Assembly (NCBI GenBank): GCA_023422005.1
Contig: JAEZSC010000063.1
Span: 1-46,446 of the forward strand
Direction of reading: 5' to 3'
Length of the DNA stretch: 46,446 nucleotides
DNA from: Bacillota bacterium
GTDB lineage: Bacteria; Bacillota; Clostridia; Christensenellales; UMGS416
Shown here one piece after another: positions 1 to 8,605 of this stretch. The notes under the pieces were generated by a model, which was given only the letters and a program-made list of their open reading frames with translations, was not told where the DNA came from and did not search any database. Positions within the stretch are counted from its first letter, which is position 1. Every line of letters starts with the position of its first letter. The position numbers and the translations under genes were made by a program.

Positions 1-1
1 C

Positions 2-703
2 TTGCGCGTGGAGCAAGGGGAGGTTCTCGCGATCCTCGGCCCTTCCGGCTGCGGCAAGTCCACGCTGATCAACATGCTTGCGGGGACCATTTCGCAAAGC
101 GGCGGCAGCGTGGAGTTCATGAACGGCTGCCAGCGCCTCCCGCTCCATCCCAGGACGCACAAGATCGGCATCATACCGCAGAACTGCGGCCTGCTGCCCT
201 GGAAGCGCGTGCGCGCCAACTGCGTGCTGCCGCTGGCGCTGCGCGGGGAGAAGCTGACGCAGGAGAGGGAACAGGACATCCGGCGGGTCATGGCGGACCT
301 GGGCGTGGACGGGCTGCAGCAGCGCTTCCCCAAGGAGCTCAGCGGCGGCCAGGCGCAGCGGGTGGCCATCGCCCGTGCCTTCATCCTGCGGCCGGATATC
401 CTGCTGATGGACGAACCCTTCTCCTCGCTGGACGCCATCCACCGCGAGGAGGCGGCCAAGTTGTTTTTGCGGGTGTGGCAGCAGACCCGCCCCACGACGG
501 TGCTGGTGACCCACAGCATAGAGGAAGCGCTGTATCTGGGGCACACGGTGCTGGTCATGGGCCCCCACGGCGGCGAGGTCAGGCATCGGATGCAAAATCC
601 ATATTTCGCGCAGCTGCACCCCGAGGATGCGGCTTACACCGCGACGGCGCGGCTGCTGCGCCGGCAGCTGATGCCCGCCGGCGAGGGGGAAGCCGATGAA
701 TAA
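2..703 (+). CDS. ABC importer ATPase (SsuB/TauB/ThiZ type), 5' end missing
   Basis: ATP-hydrolysing subunit of a nitrate/sulfonate/taurine/pyrimidine-type importer. The reading frame is open at the window edge, so the true start lies upstream. Visible motifs: Walker A GPSGCGKST near residues 14-22, a Q-loop (IIPQNCGLLPW), signature LSGGQAQRVAIARA, Walker B ILLMDEPF, the D-loop SSLD and the switch histidine in VTHS. The stop overlaps the start of the permease gene by 8 bp, so the two are translationally coupled. The solute-binding protein is probably upstream, outside the window. Substrate is unknown; sulfonates, nitrate or the HMP precursor of thiamine are all possible for this family. Confidence 0.9.
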   Translation: MRVEQGEVLAILGPSGCGKSTLINMLAGTISQSGGSVEFMNGCQRLPLHPRTHKIGIIPQNCGLLPWKRVRANCVLPLALRGEKLTQEREQDIRRVMADLGVDGLQQRFPKELSGGQAQRVAIARAFILRPDILLMDEPFSSLDAIHREEAAKLFLRVWQQTRPTTVLVTHSIEEALYLGHTVLVMGPHGGEVRHRMQNPYFAQLHPEDAAYTATARLLRRQLMPAGEGEADE

Positions 704-1454
704 GCTGCGCCAAAGATTTTTTGTCTTCGCCCAGGGCTTTCTGCTGGTCAACGCGCTGTGGCTGCTGGCCCATTTGCTGCTGCGGACCAACGTGATCCCC
801 AGCCCCATCGAAGTATACCGCCACCTGGGCGACGCCTGGGGGGACAACGTGTTCCTGCACATCCTCCACAGCCTGCGGCGCATCGCCCTTGGCCTGGCGC
901 TGTCGCTGCTGGCAGGTGTTCCCATAGGCATGCTGATGGCCTATTCCGCGGCGTGGAACAAGGTTCTCTATCCGCTGGTCTACTTTACGTACCCGATACC
1001 CAAGACGGCGCTGCTGCCGGTGGCCATGCTGCTGTGGGGCATGCACGACGGTTCCAAGGTCGCCATCCTGTTTTTGATCATCGTGTTCCAGGTCATCGTC
1101 GCGGTGCGGGATGGCGTGCGTAACATCGACGCCACGCTGTATCAGGTCGTGCGCAGCGCCGGGGCCAATCAGCGCCAGATCATTCGCCATGTCACGCTGC
1201 CCGCCATCCTGCCGGAGCTGCTGACCAGCATCCGCGTGGCGCTGGGCACCGCCGTGTCGGTGCTGTTCTTCGTGGAAGGGTACGGCACCCGGTATGGCAT
1301 GGGCTATTACATCCTGGACGCGTGGTCCAGAATCAATTACATCGATATGTATCTTGGCATTGTTGTGATTTCCGTGGTCGGCTTCGCGCTGTTCGTTCTG
1401 ATCGACTTCGCATCGGACAGGCTGTGCCGGTGGAACCGGACGTTGGAACACTAA
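696..1454 (+). CDS. ABC importer permease (SsuC/TauC/ThiX type)
   Basis: Inner-membrane permease, 252 aa, the usual size for BPD_transp_1 proteins of the SsuC/TauC group. An N-terminal membrane segment (LLVNALWLLAHLLL) is followed by about five more. The EAA-type cytoplasmic loop is seen as RSAGANQRQIIRHVTLPAILP, which contacts the ATPase. The start overlaps the ATPase gene by 8 bp, with a GAGGGGG ribosome binding site just inside that gene. The TAA stop overlaps the TAG stop of the convergent AraC gene by two bases. Substrate cannot be read from the sequence. Confidence 0.9.
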   Translation: MNKLRQRFFVFAQGFLLVNALWLLAHLLLRTNVIPSPIEVYRHLGDAWGDNVFLHILHSLRRIALGLALSLLAGVPIGMLMAYSAAWNKVLYPLVYFTYPIPKTALLPVAMLLWGMHDGSKVAILFLIIVFQVIVAVRDGVRNIDATLYQVVRSAGANQRQIIRHVTLPAILPELLTSIRVALGTAVSVLFFVEGYGTRYGMGYYILDAWSRINYIDMYLGIVVISVVGFALFVLIDFASDRLCRWNRTLEH

Positions 1455-2329
1455 ACAGCTTGTTTTCGATACGCTTGCGGCACAGAGCCCATCTCCCGGC
1501 GGAAGGTGTAGGTGAAATAGCTGGCACTCTGGAAACCGCAGGCAAGGGCAATCTCACAGATGGAGCGTTTGGTTTCCCGCAGCATCTCACACCCTTTGTG
1601 TATACGGAACCGGGTCAGATAGTTGTTTGGCGTTTGCCCCACATATCTGGCAAAGAGTTCACAGCATTTGCTGCGGCAGACAGAACCGGCGGCAGCGATG
1701 TCGTCCAGGGATAGCTTTTGATCATAATGCTGATGAATGTACCCCGTCATGTTCCACACGGCAATCCATGAAGTCAGGTCGGCAAGCTCCCCTGTGCCCT
1801 GCCGTACATGGCACAGCACATCGGCGCACAGGCCCGTGGCCAACGCCAACAGGCGCAGCGGGTTGGCTGGGCTGGCGTTCATCTCCTCAAAGATGCGGTT
1901 CAGGCATAGAAGCGCCTCCCGCTGCCAGCCGGATTGTGCTGTCAGCAGGATGCAGTCGTCGGTGTCGGCGCCGAACTTGCTCTCCAGATACGTACGGCAA
2001 TGGCGGACGCCCTCGCCCAGCAGCGATGGGTGGATGGCCACCACCCGGTAAGCGCAGTCGGACTGCTCCGTCGAAAAGCCATAATGTGGGCGTTTGCTGT
2101 TCACGAAGATGCCGTCGCCTTGCCCGATGTGCAGGGTTTTACCGTTCACAAAGTAATCCATGGCGCCTTCCAGAACCAGGATGAATTCCACATCCGGGTG
2201 CCAGTGGCATGCCGCGGCATACCGGTCGAAGGATCGCAGGTCGCCCTGACGGACATACAGCGGGAAATCCGGCAGATTGTAATTGAGCCGTTCCGACAGA
2301 TCAGAGAACACTTCCAGAGCGGATCCCAT
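1451..2329 (-). CDS. AraC-family transcriptional regulator (cupin + HTH)
   Basis: About 292 aa. The N-terminal part is a cupin/AraC_binding sensor domain (CHWHPDVEFILVLEGAMDY, GQGDGIFVNSKRPH), which usually binds a sugar or small ligand. The C-terminal 100 residues are a double HTH ending in the typical ACGFQSASYFTYTFRREMG. I chose the ATG at 2329: GGAGG lies seven bases before it, while the in-frame GTG at 2335 sits almost on top of that site. It is divergent from the MATE gene, and the shared upstream region carries direct repeats (see 2384-2405), so it may control the MATE/acetyltransferase/isomerase genes or itself. It is convergent with the ABC permease, with overlapping stop codons. Confidence 0.88.
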   Translation of the reverse strand: MGSALEVFSDLSERLNYNLPDFPLYVRQGDLRSFDRYAAACHWHPDVEFILVLEGAMDYFVNGKTLHIGQGDGIFVNSKRPHYGFSTEQSDCAYRVVAIHPSLLGEGVRHCRTYLESKFGADTDDCILLTAQSGWQREALLCLNRIFEEMNASPANPLRLLALATGLCADVLCHVRQGTGELADLTSWIAVWNMTGYIHQHYDQKLSLDDIAAAGSVCRSKCCELFARYVGQTPNNYLTRFRIHKGCEMLRETKRSICEIALACGFQSASYFTYTFRREMGSVPQAYRKQAV

Positions 2330-2383
2330 GCCCACACCTCCCGGCTAAAAAATACGAATTTTATAGAATCATATCCGATTTCG

Positions 2384-2405
2384 GCGGAAATGACCAGCGG
2401 AAATG
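2384..2405. promoter_or_regulatory. Direct repeat GCGGAAATG x2, possible AraC-type operator
   Basis: GCGGAAATG occurs at 2384-2392 and again at 2397-2405, a 13-bp period. The first copy is also the right half of an inverted repeat ATTTC-GGCG-GAAAT (2378-2391). The site lies between the divergent AraC and MATE genes. AraC-family proteins usually bind direct repeats, so an operator is plausible, but this is inference from position only. Confidence 0.4.
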
Positions 2406-2453
2406 TGTACTATTTTTATAAAAAGAAGAGAAAGGTCGGAGCTACCCTTGTCG

Positions 2454-3824
2454 ATGCAAACGCGAATCAAATCCGTGTTCTGTGATGACTTCCACCGCGC
2501 GCTTATCGCGCTGGTGATACCCATCGCGGTGCAAAACCTGATATCTGCCGCTGTCGTTTCGGCAGACGTGCTGATGCTGGGCCTGATCAGCCAGACAGCA
2601 ATGTCAGCCGTATCGCTGGCGGGGCAGGTCTCATTTGTACTGACGCTTTTTTACATGGGCCTGGCCACCGGCGCGGGCGTACTCACCGCCCAGTATTGGG
2701 GCAAAAAAGATGTGGGAACGATACAGAAGGTATTCAATATTGCCACGATGTTCTCTTTCTGTATATCTCTGGTCTTTTTCGTACTTTGCCTGAGCTTTCC
2801 TGCCATGCTGATGCGCCTGTTTACCAACGACGCTGCGCTGATCGGTTATGGCGCGCGGTATCTGCGATGGGTCTCGGTTTCCTATCTGGTTATGGGGCTC
2901 TCCCAGATGTACCTGAGTGTTGCCAAGAGCACGGAGAATGCCCGCCTAAGTGCCTGGATCACCTCCACTTGCCTGGTTTTGAACATCATGCTCAATGCGC
3001 TGTGCATCTTCGTGCTGTTTCCAGACAACCCGGAGCGCGCGATTATGGGCGTCGCCCTGTCCACTGTTATTGCACGCTTTGTGGAGCTGGTGTGGTGCAT
3101 GGCCCACTCGGCGCGCGGCGGCCACGTACGCTTCCGCCTTCCGGGCAAGGGCTATCTGGAGCGCAGCCTGCTCGGGGATTACCTGAAATACACCTCTCCA
3201 GTACAGGCGAACTACATCGTGTGGGGCGGCGCACTGGCGGCGGTATCCGCCATCATCGGTCATGTCAGCGCGGATATGGTGGCGGCCAACTCCATCGCCG
3301 GCGTCGTGAAGAACCTCGCCACCGTGCTGTGCGGTGGCATTGCCAGCGGTGGATCGGTGCTCGTGGGGAAGTATCTGGGCAACAACGACAAGGCCATGGC
3401 AAGAAAAGCTGGCGACCGAATGATACTGTATTCTCTCATTTTTGGCGCGCTGGCCGGCCTGACCATATTGCTCCTCAAGCCGTTGGTGTTCCAGATGGTC
3501 AACCTGAGCGATACCGCGCAGGTATATCTGAACGGCATGCTGTATGTCTGCGCGTACTACTGCATTGGAAAGTCCATGAACTCCACGGTTATCGGCGGAA
3601 TCTTCTGCGCCGGCGGGGATGCGAAGTTCGGCTTTATATGCGATACCGTTGTAATGTGGGGCATCATACTGCCGCTGGGCTATCTGTGCGCCTTTGTGTG
3701 GCAACTGCCGCCGGTTCTGCTCTATGCCGTGCTCAGCATGGATGAGTTCGTAAAGCTGCCAGCCGCCGTAGTTCGCTACCGCAAGTACCGGTGGCTGACC
3801 AATATCACCAGAGATTTCGCCTGA
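2454..3824 (+). CDS. MATE-family multidrug/metabolite efflux transporter
   Basis: About 456 aa with around twelve hydrophobic segments in two similar halves, the usual MATE size and layout. Family-typical stretches include ALIALVIPIAVQNL at the start of TM1, the MGLATGAGVLTAQYWG loop, and the mirrored GIASGGSVLVGKYLGNND loop in the second half. It exchanges Na+ or H+ for cationic drugs or metabolites. Start choice is uncertain: the ATG at 2454 is 12 bases after a GGAG, whereas an in-frame TTG at 2448 has better spacing (6). It is followed after 25 bp by the acetyltransferase and probably shares its transcript. Confidence 0.9.
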   Translation: MQTRIKSVFCDDFHRALIALVIPIAVQNLISAAVVSADVLMLGLISQTAMSAVSLAGQVSFVLTLFYMGLATGAGVLTAQYWGKKDVGTIQKVFNIATMFSFCISLVFFVLCLSFPAMLMRLFTNDAALIGYGARYLRWVSVSYLVMGLSQMYLSVAKSTENARLSAWITSTCLVLNIMLNALCIFVLFPDNPERAIMGVALSTVIARFVELVWCMAHSARGGHVRFRLPGKGYLERSLLGDYLKYTSPVQANYIVWGGALAAVSAIIGHVSADMVAANSIAGVVKNLATVLCGGIASGGSVLVGKYLGNNDKAMARKAGDRMILYSLIFGALAGLTILLLKPLVFQMVNLSDTAQVYLNGMLYVCAYYCIGKSMNSTVIGGIFCAGGDAKFGFICDTVVMWGIILPLGYLCAFVWQLPPVLLYAVLSMDEFVKLPAAVVRYRKYRWLTNITRDFA

Positions 3825-3849
3825 CAACCACAAAGCAAGGAGAAATAAA

Positions 3850-4473
3850 ATGACGATCAAGGAACGCATGGCCAGCATTCAACTGTTTTCCGACCATGAC
3901 CCCAATTATCCCGAAGAGGCTGAGGCCTTGGCCCAGGCCCGCCAGCGGGGCAAGGTGCTCTGCTATGAGATCAACCGCCTGCACCCCGACGATCTGCAGG
4001 GCAGGTTCCAACTCATGAAGCAGCTGTTTGGCGCCATGGGCGACCATGTGTGGATGGAGCCCCCGATCCACATGTCCTACGGCAGCAACACGATGTTGGG
4101 CGACTACATCTACATCAACTTTAATCTGACCGTCGTGGACGACTACAAGGTCACAATCGGCGATCGCGTGATGTTCGGCCCGAATGTGACCATCGCTGCG
4201 ACAAACCATCCGGTGCACCCGGAGATGCGCCAGTACATGTACGCGCTGCCGGTCGTGATAGAGGACGACGTATGGGTGGGCAGCGGCGCTATCATCGTGC
4301 CCGGCGTGACCATCGGCCGGGGCAGTGTCATCGGCGCCGGCAGCGTCGTAACCAAGGATGTGCCGCCGAACGTGATCGCCGTGGGCAACCCCTGCAAGGT
4401 GCTGCGCGAAATCACCGAGGAGGATCGCATTTACTATTACAAGGACATGCGCTTCGATCAGGTGCAATGGTGA
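3850..4473 (+). CDS. Maltose/galactoside O-acetyltransferase-like enzyme (LacA/Maa/NodL family)
   Basis: 207 aa, trimeric left-handed beta-helix acetyltransferase using acetyl-CoA on a sugar hydroxyl, in the cytoplasm. An N-terminal Mac domain (KERMASIQLFSDHDPNYPEE) is followed by hexapeptide repeats (VTIGDRVMFGPNVTI, VWVGSGAIIVPGVTIG). The catalytic histidine is in AATNHPVHPE, and the C-terminal GNPCKVLREI motif is typical. GGAG sits nine bases before the ATG. It is located between an exporter and sugar isomerases, which suits detoxification or modification of a non-metabolised sugar; the acceptor sugar is unknown. Confidence 0.9.
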   Translation: MTIKERMASIQLFSDHDPNYPEEAEALAQARQRGKVLCYEINRLHPDDLQGRFQLMKQLFGAMGDHVWMEPPIHMSYGSNTMLGDYIYINFNLTVVDDYKVTIGDRVMFGPNVTIAATNHPVHPEMRQYMYALPVVIEDDVWVGSGAIIVPGVTIGRGSVIGAGSVVTKDVPPNVIAVGNPCKVLREITEEDRIYYYKDMRFDQVQW

Positions 4474-4546
4474 AGCCCGTCGACAACAAACCGGAGCTTT
4501 TGGATTGAGCCCTTGGTATGATACGACTGTTGAGAGGAGGCGGCTT

Positions 4547-5311
4547 ATGTCAGTGGAATTGGGTTTTCAGTTGTCCAGCGTCACCCCGTATCTCGACACC
4601 CCGGAGCGTCTGCGCCATACGCTGCGCAGAGTGGCGCAGATCGGCTACCGCAATGTGCAGCTGCAGGGCGTGCCGGTGGACATGCGGGACGATATCATCG
4701 CGGAGGCGCTGGCGGACGCAGGCCTGAACTGCGCAGCCACGCAGGAGGATTATCCCTTTGGTTTTGGCGCCAACCCGGAGCGCGCGATTGACAGGGCTGT
4801 GCGTTGCGGCGCCGGGTATCTGTGCTGTGCGCTCATCCCGCGTGAAGTGGATACGCCGGAGCCACTGCGGCGGTTCTCCGACAGGCTGGGCATCATCGCG
4901 GAGAAGGTGCGGGCGGCAGGGCTGGTCTTTGCGTTTCACCCCATCTCTCCGGATTTTCGGGATATGGACGGGCAGCCTGTCTTCGAGCGGTTGATGGAGC
5001 TGTTGCCGGCAGAGGTTCAACTGGCGTTCTGTGTCAACGCGGCGTTTGGAGCGGGGGTGGACCCGATGCCGATCCTTGCCAACTATGCAGGTCGTGTGGA
5101 TTTGGTACACTTCAAAGACGACGAGCCGATGCCGGATGGCAGCAGACGTCTGATGCCGTTGGGCCAGGGAACCCATGACTGGGCCCCGATTCTACGGGCT
5201 TGTGACCAGGCGGGTGTCAAATACGTCTTTGCCGAGCAGGAACGTTGGTTGAAGGATGCCTTCGACTGCGCGAAGGACAGCTTTGAACACCTCGTGCGCC
5301 TTGGCATGTGA
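4547..5311 (+). CDS. Sugar phosphate isomerase/epimerase-like TIM barrel (paralogue A)
   Basis: 254 aa, AP-endonuclease-2-like TIM barrel (xylose isomerase-like fold), usually a metal-dependent isomerase or epimerase of a keto-sugar. Typical pieces: GFQLSSV at strand 1, the TPERLRHTLRRVAQIGYRNVQLQ helix, FAFHPIS, LVHFKDDEP (metal ligands), and a C-terminal AEQERWLKDAFDCAKDS. I chose the ATG at 4547 because GAGGAGG lies just upstream; an earlier TTG at 4505 lacks such a site. It is closely related to 7806-8573 on the other strand, and the two enclose the GH2 gene. The exact sugar is unknown. Confidence 0.85.
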   Translation: MSVELGFQLSSVTPYLDTPERLRHTLRRVAQIGYRNVQLQGVPVDMRDDIIAEALADAGLNCAATQEDYPFGFGANPERAIDRAVRCGAGYLCCALIPREVDTPEPLRRFSDRLGIIAEKVRAAGLVFAFHPISPDFRDMDGQPVFERLMELLPAEVQLAFCVNAAFGAGVDPMPILANYAGRVDLVHFKDDEPMPDGSRRLMPLGQGTHDWAPILRACDQAGVKYVFAEQERWLKDAFDCAKDSFEHLVRLGM

Positions 5312-5413
5312 GAACACGCTGATGCACCATCAAAAGGAGAAACAGGAGCGAAGGAGAATGCTATAGGGCAGACGCTGCACACCGCCTGTAGAGCGCTGTG
5401 GGGAGGATTTGCC

Positions 5414-7747
5414 ATGCATAGAGAAAACCCGGTTTCGTCCCATGACATCGACCTGTGCGGACCCTGGCGGCTGGCTTGGTGCGACGAGGCGGTGCAGGCG
5501 GCCTGCGTGGAGGAGGCCCAGAGGGCTGGGCTGACCTTTTACGACTGCACCGTGCCCGGCAATTTCGAGCTGGACCTCCATCGCCTGGGCCTGTTGCCGG
5601 ACCTGTTCTTCGGAATGAACCCGGTGGAGGTCAGCCGGGCCACCGAGCGGCGCCACGTATACTACGCCCGCCGTTTCGACGCGGCGGAGATTCCCGGCGC
5701 CTCACCGTGGCTGGTGCTGGAAGGCGTGGATTGTTTTGCCGAGGTGTATCTCAACGGCGCCCACATCGCCTTGCTGGACAACATGCTCGTGGAGCACGCG
5801 ATTCCTTTGGGCGCAGGCCTGAGGTCGGGGTCCAATGAATTATTTCTGCACATCCGCCCAGCCTATCTGGAGGCGATGAAATACGAATACCCTCAATTGG
5901 TCAGCAGCCTGGCCACCAACTATGAATCCATCTACGTGCGCAAGGCGCCCCACATGTACGGCTGGGACATCATGCCGCGCTTTCTGTCCGCCGGCCTGTA
6001 CCGCCCGGCCCGCGTGGAATACCGCCCGCAGGAGGGCATCGAGGAGCTGTATCTGAAGACCGTGGAGCTTAGCGCCGACCGCAAGCGGGCGCGGCTGCTG
6101 CTGCACTACAAGGTAAGCTGCGTCATGGACGGCGAATACAGCCTGCGCGTGCGCATGCGGTGCGGCGATTCCGCGGCTGAGGCGTACTCGCGGCTGGTCT
6201 TCATCGCCGGCAAGGTGTCGCTGACCATTGTCGACCCCGCGCTGTGGTGGCCCAAGGGCAGGGGAGAGGTCAGCCTGTATGACGTGGAGGTGGCGCTGCT
6301 CAAAGGCGACGCGGTGCTGGACACCCGGCGCTTTGCCCACGGCGTACGCACTGTTGAGCTCAAGCGCACGGCGCTGACGACCTCCACCGGCGAGGGGGAG
6401 TTCGTGTTCCTGGTCAACGGCGAGCGGGTGTTCGCCAAGGGCACCAACTGGGTGCCGGTGGATGCCTTCCATTCCCGCGACCGGCAGCGCATCCCCGCGA
6501 TTCTGGACATGGTCAACGAGCTCAACTGCAACATGGTGCGCTGCTGGGGCGGCAACGTGTACGAGGACGAGCTGTTCTACGACATCTGCGACCGCTCGGG
6601 CATCCTCGTGTGGCAGGATTTCGGCATGGCCTGCAGCGTGTATCCGCAGGACGACGCGTTCGCCAAGAAGCTTGCCGATGAGGCCACAGCCGTCGTGCAT
6701 AGGCTGCGCAGTCATGCGTGCGTCGCCCTGTGGTCCGGCGACAACGAATGCGATTGGTCCTATCTGTGGGGGGAATCCCGCACCGACCCCAACACCAACC
6801 GCCTGACCCGCAGGATACTGCCCGAGGTGCTGCGCCTGCACGACGGAACCCGCCCTTATCTGGGAAGCTCTCCGTATTTCGACACCGGCACGCTGGAAAA
6901 GGGCGCCGACTACCTGCCGGAGATGCACCTGTGGGGGCCACGGGACTATTTCAAGAGCCAGTTCTACGTGACCTCGCTGTGCCATTTCGTCAGCGAGATC
7001 GGTTATCACGGCTGCCCCGCGCCGGCATCGGTGGCCAAGTTCATCTCCGCCGACAGGCTGTGGCCGTGCACGGACAACCCGGAGTGGCTGCTGCACTGCA
7101 CGTCTCCGGTGCCCGAAACCCACGCCTATGATTACCGCGTGGAGCTCATGCGCAAGCAGATCGCCGAGCTCTTCACCGAGGTGCCGGACAACCTGAGCGA
7201 CTTTGCCCTTGCCAGCCAGGTTGTGCAGGCCGAGGCCAAGAAGTTCTTCATAGAGCTGTTCCGCATGGCCAAGTGGCGGCGCACCGGCATACTATGGTGG
7301 AACGTCATGGACGGCTGGCCGCAGTTCTCCGACGCCGTCGTGGACTATTACTTCCAGCGCAAGCTGGCCTATTTCTTCATCCGCAACTGCCAGCAGGATG
7401 TGTGCGTGATGCTGGACGAGCCCAACAGCTGGGTGCAGAAGGTCGTTGCCGCCAACGACACCCGCGAGGACAAAGAGATTCACTGCCAGATCACCGATAT
7501 CGCCAGCGGCGAGGTGGTGTTTGAGGGGGCATTCACCGCCCGCGCGGACCAATCCACGGTGATCGGGCAGATCCCCTATGTGCGCAATCGCCAGCGCTTC
7601 TTCGTGATCCGCTGGCACGGGGATGCCCAGGGCTGCAACCACTATCTGGCCGGCCAGCCGCCCTTCGATCTGGCCATCTATCGCCGGTGGCTGCAGGAGT
7701 CCGGGCTGTATAACGAGGCGCTGCGGGCTTTTCTGCCTGGGAAATAG
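5414..7747 (+). CDS. GH2 beta-mannosidase-like glycosidase
   Basis: 777 aa, GH2 family with sugar-binding jelly-roll, immunoglobulin-like and TIM-barrel domains. Markers: the N-terminal LCGPWRLAW; VPGNFELDL; KGTNWVPVDAFH; NMVRCWGGNVYEDELFYD and the acid/base glutamate E445 in LWSGDNE. The nucleophile is E528 in VSEIGYHG. The WGGNVYE motif points to the beta-mannosidase branch rather than beta-galactosidase. There is no signal peptide, so it acts in the cytoplasm on imported oligosaccharides. GGGAGG is eight bases before the ATG. The preceding 102 bp contain three AGGAG-like sequences but no clear gene. A 12-bp hairpin terminator follows. Confidence 0.9.
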   Translation: MHRENPVSSHDIDLCGPWRLAWCDEAVQAACVEEAQRAGLTFYDCTVPGNFELDLHRLGLLPDLFFGMNPVEVSRATERRHVYYARRFDAAEIPGASPWLVLEGVDCFAEVYLNGAHIALLDNMLVEHAIPLGAGLRSGSNELFLHIRPAYLEAMKYEYPQLVSSLATNYESIYVRKAPHMYGWDIMPRFLSAGLYRPARVEYRPQEGIEELYLKTVELSADRKRARLLLHYKVSCVMDGEYSLRVRMRCGDSAAEAYSRLVFIAGKVSLTIVDPALWWPKGRGEVSLYDVEVALLKGDAVLDTRRFAHGVRTVELKRTALTTSTGEGEFVFLVNGERVFAKGTNWVPVDAFHSRDRQRIPAILDMVNELNCNMVRCWGGNVYEDELFYDICDRSGILVWQDFGMACSVYPQDDAFAKKLADEATAVVHRLRSHACVALWSGDNECDWSYLWGESRTDPNTNRLTRRILPEVLRLHDGTRPYLGSSPYFDTGTLEKGADYLPEMHLWGPRDYFKSQFYVTSLCHFVSEIGYHGCPAPASVAKFISADRLWPCTDNPEWLLHCTSPVPETHAYDYRVELMRKQIAELFTEVPDNLSDFALASQVVQAEAKKFFIELFRMAKWRRTGILWWNVMDGWPQFSDAVVDYYFQRKLAYFFIRNCQQDVCVMLDEPNSWVQKVVAANDTREDKEIHCQITDIASGEVVFEGAFTARADQSTVIGQIPYVRNRQRFFVIRWHGDAQGCNHYLAGQPPFDLAIYRRWLQESGLYNEALRAFLPGK

Positions 7748-7762
7748 TTCAACGAGATGAAG

Positions 7763-7790
7763 AGCGGGACAGGCGTCGGCCTGTCCCGCT
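7763..7790. terminator. Bidirectional hairpin between convergent GH2 and isomerase genes
   Basis: A perfect 12-bp stem, AGCGGGACAGGC (7763-7774) with GCCTGTCCCGCT (7779-7790), and a 4-base loop. It lies in the 58-bp gap between convergent genes. The T-run on the plus side is short (TT), so it is a strong hairpin with a weak tail. Confidence 0.7.
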
Positions 7791-7805
7791 TTGGTGTGCA
7801 GCAGT

Positions 7806-8573
7806 TTACGGACAAGTGATACCACATCCCGCAATGTAGTCCATGCTTTCTTTTGCGCACACAAAGGCGTCCTTCTGCCAGCTCTCCTGCTCCGCCAGGC
7901 CCCACTTCACCCCTGTGCGGTGGCACGCCGAGAAGACCGGCGGCCAGTCGATCCGCCCTTGGCCCACGGGCACCAGAACCTCTTTGCCATCGGGGAGCAA
8001 TAAAGAATCCTTGAAGTGGCAGATCTCCACCCGGCCACTGTACCGCTGCAACAGGGCGACCGGGTCCTGCCCGGCCCGCACGGCGTGGTACACGCACAGT
8101 GTCAGGCCCACATCCTGTGGCAGCAGCTCCATGATCTTATCCACGGCGCTTATGCCGTCCACCGGCTGGAAGTTGTACCACAGCGGGTGGAAGGTCAGCG
8201 ATATCCCGTGATCCGCCAGCGTTTGCGCCATGCGGGTCATCTCTGCGGCAAACGCTTTCAGGCCTTCCGGCGTCATCTGCTCCTGGGTCAGGGTGCTGAC
8301 GCACAGGGACTTGCTGCCCCACAACAGGTTCATCTTTACATAATAGTCCAGATGCTCCCGCACCTCGCGGAAGCTGTCCTGGGTCGCGATACACGTAAGG
8401 CCGGCCTCCCGCAGGGCCTCCGCAGTGTACTCCAGCGGCACGGCCGGGTCGATCCACTGCAGCTGCAGGTGCCGGTAGCCCATGCCCCGCAGCTTGCGGA
8501 AGGTGGACAGCACGCCCTCGGGGGTTGTGAGATAGGCTTTTAGGCTGGATACTTGGTAACCAAGGGACGTCAT
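7806..8573 (-). CDS. Sugar phosphate isomerase/epimerase-like TIM barrel (paralogue B)
   Basis: 255 aa, same fold and family as 4547-5311. Shared features: LGYQVSSLKAYLTTPEG at the N terminus, GYRHLQLQW, LTFHPLWYNF, ICHFKDSLLLPDG (metal ligands), VPVGQGRIDWPPV and LAEQESWQKDAFVCAKES. The ATG at 8573 was chosen because AAAGGA lies eight bases upstream; the ATG at 8579 sits too close. A small hairpin CCTTTC-AGT-GAAAGG (8583-8597) covers that ribosome binding site and could damp translation. It probably acts on a sugar released by the nearby glycosidases; the reaction is unknown. Confidence 0.85.
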   Translation of the reverse strand: MTSLGYQVSSLKAYLTTPEGVLSTFRKLRGMGYRHLQLQWIDPAVPLEYTAEALREAGLTCIATQDSFREVREHLDYYVKMNLLWGSKSLCVSTLTQEQMTPEGLKAFAAEMTRMAQTLADHGISLTFHPLWYNFQPVDGISAVDKIMELLPQDVGLTLCVYHAVRAGQDPVALLQRYSGRVEICHFKDSLLLPDGKEVLVPVGQGRIDWPPVFSACHRTGVKWGLAEQESWQKDAFVCAKESMDYIAGCGITCP

Positions 8574-8605
8574 CAGCATGGTCCTTTCAGTGAAAGGTCT
8601 TTTGA

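Noticed and set aside
579..1451. Long minus-strand open frame opposite the ABC permease
   Set aside because: Antisense shadow of a GC-rich gene; His/Gln/Asp-rich with no family motif and no ribosome binding site.
5312..5413. Tiny open frame ATG-CTA-TAG behind AAGGAG before the GH2 gene
   Set aside because: Two codons only; three AGGAG-like sites in a purine-rich leader are not enough to call a gene.
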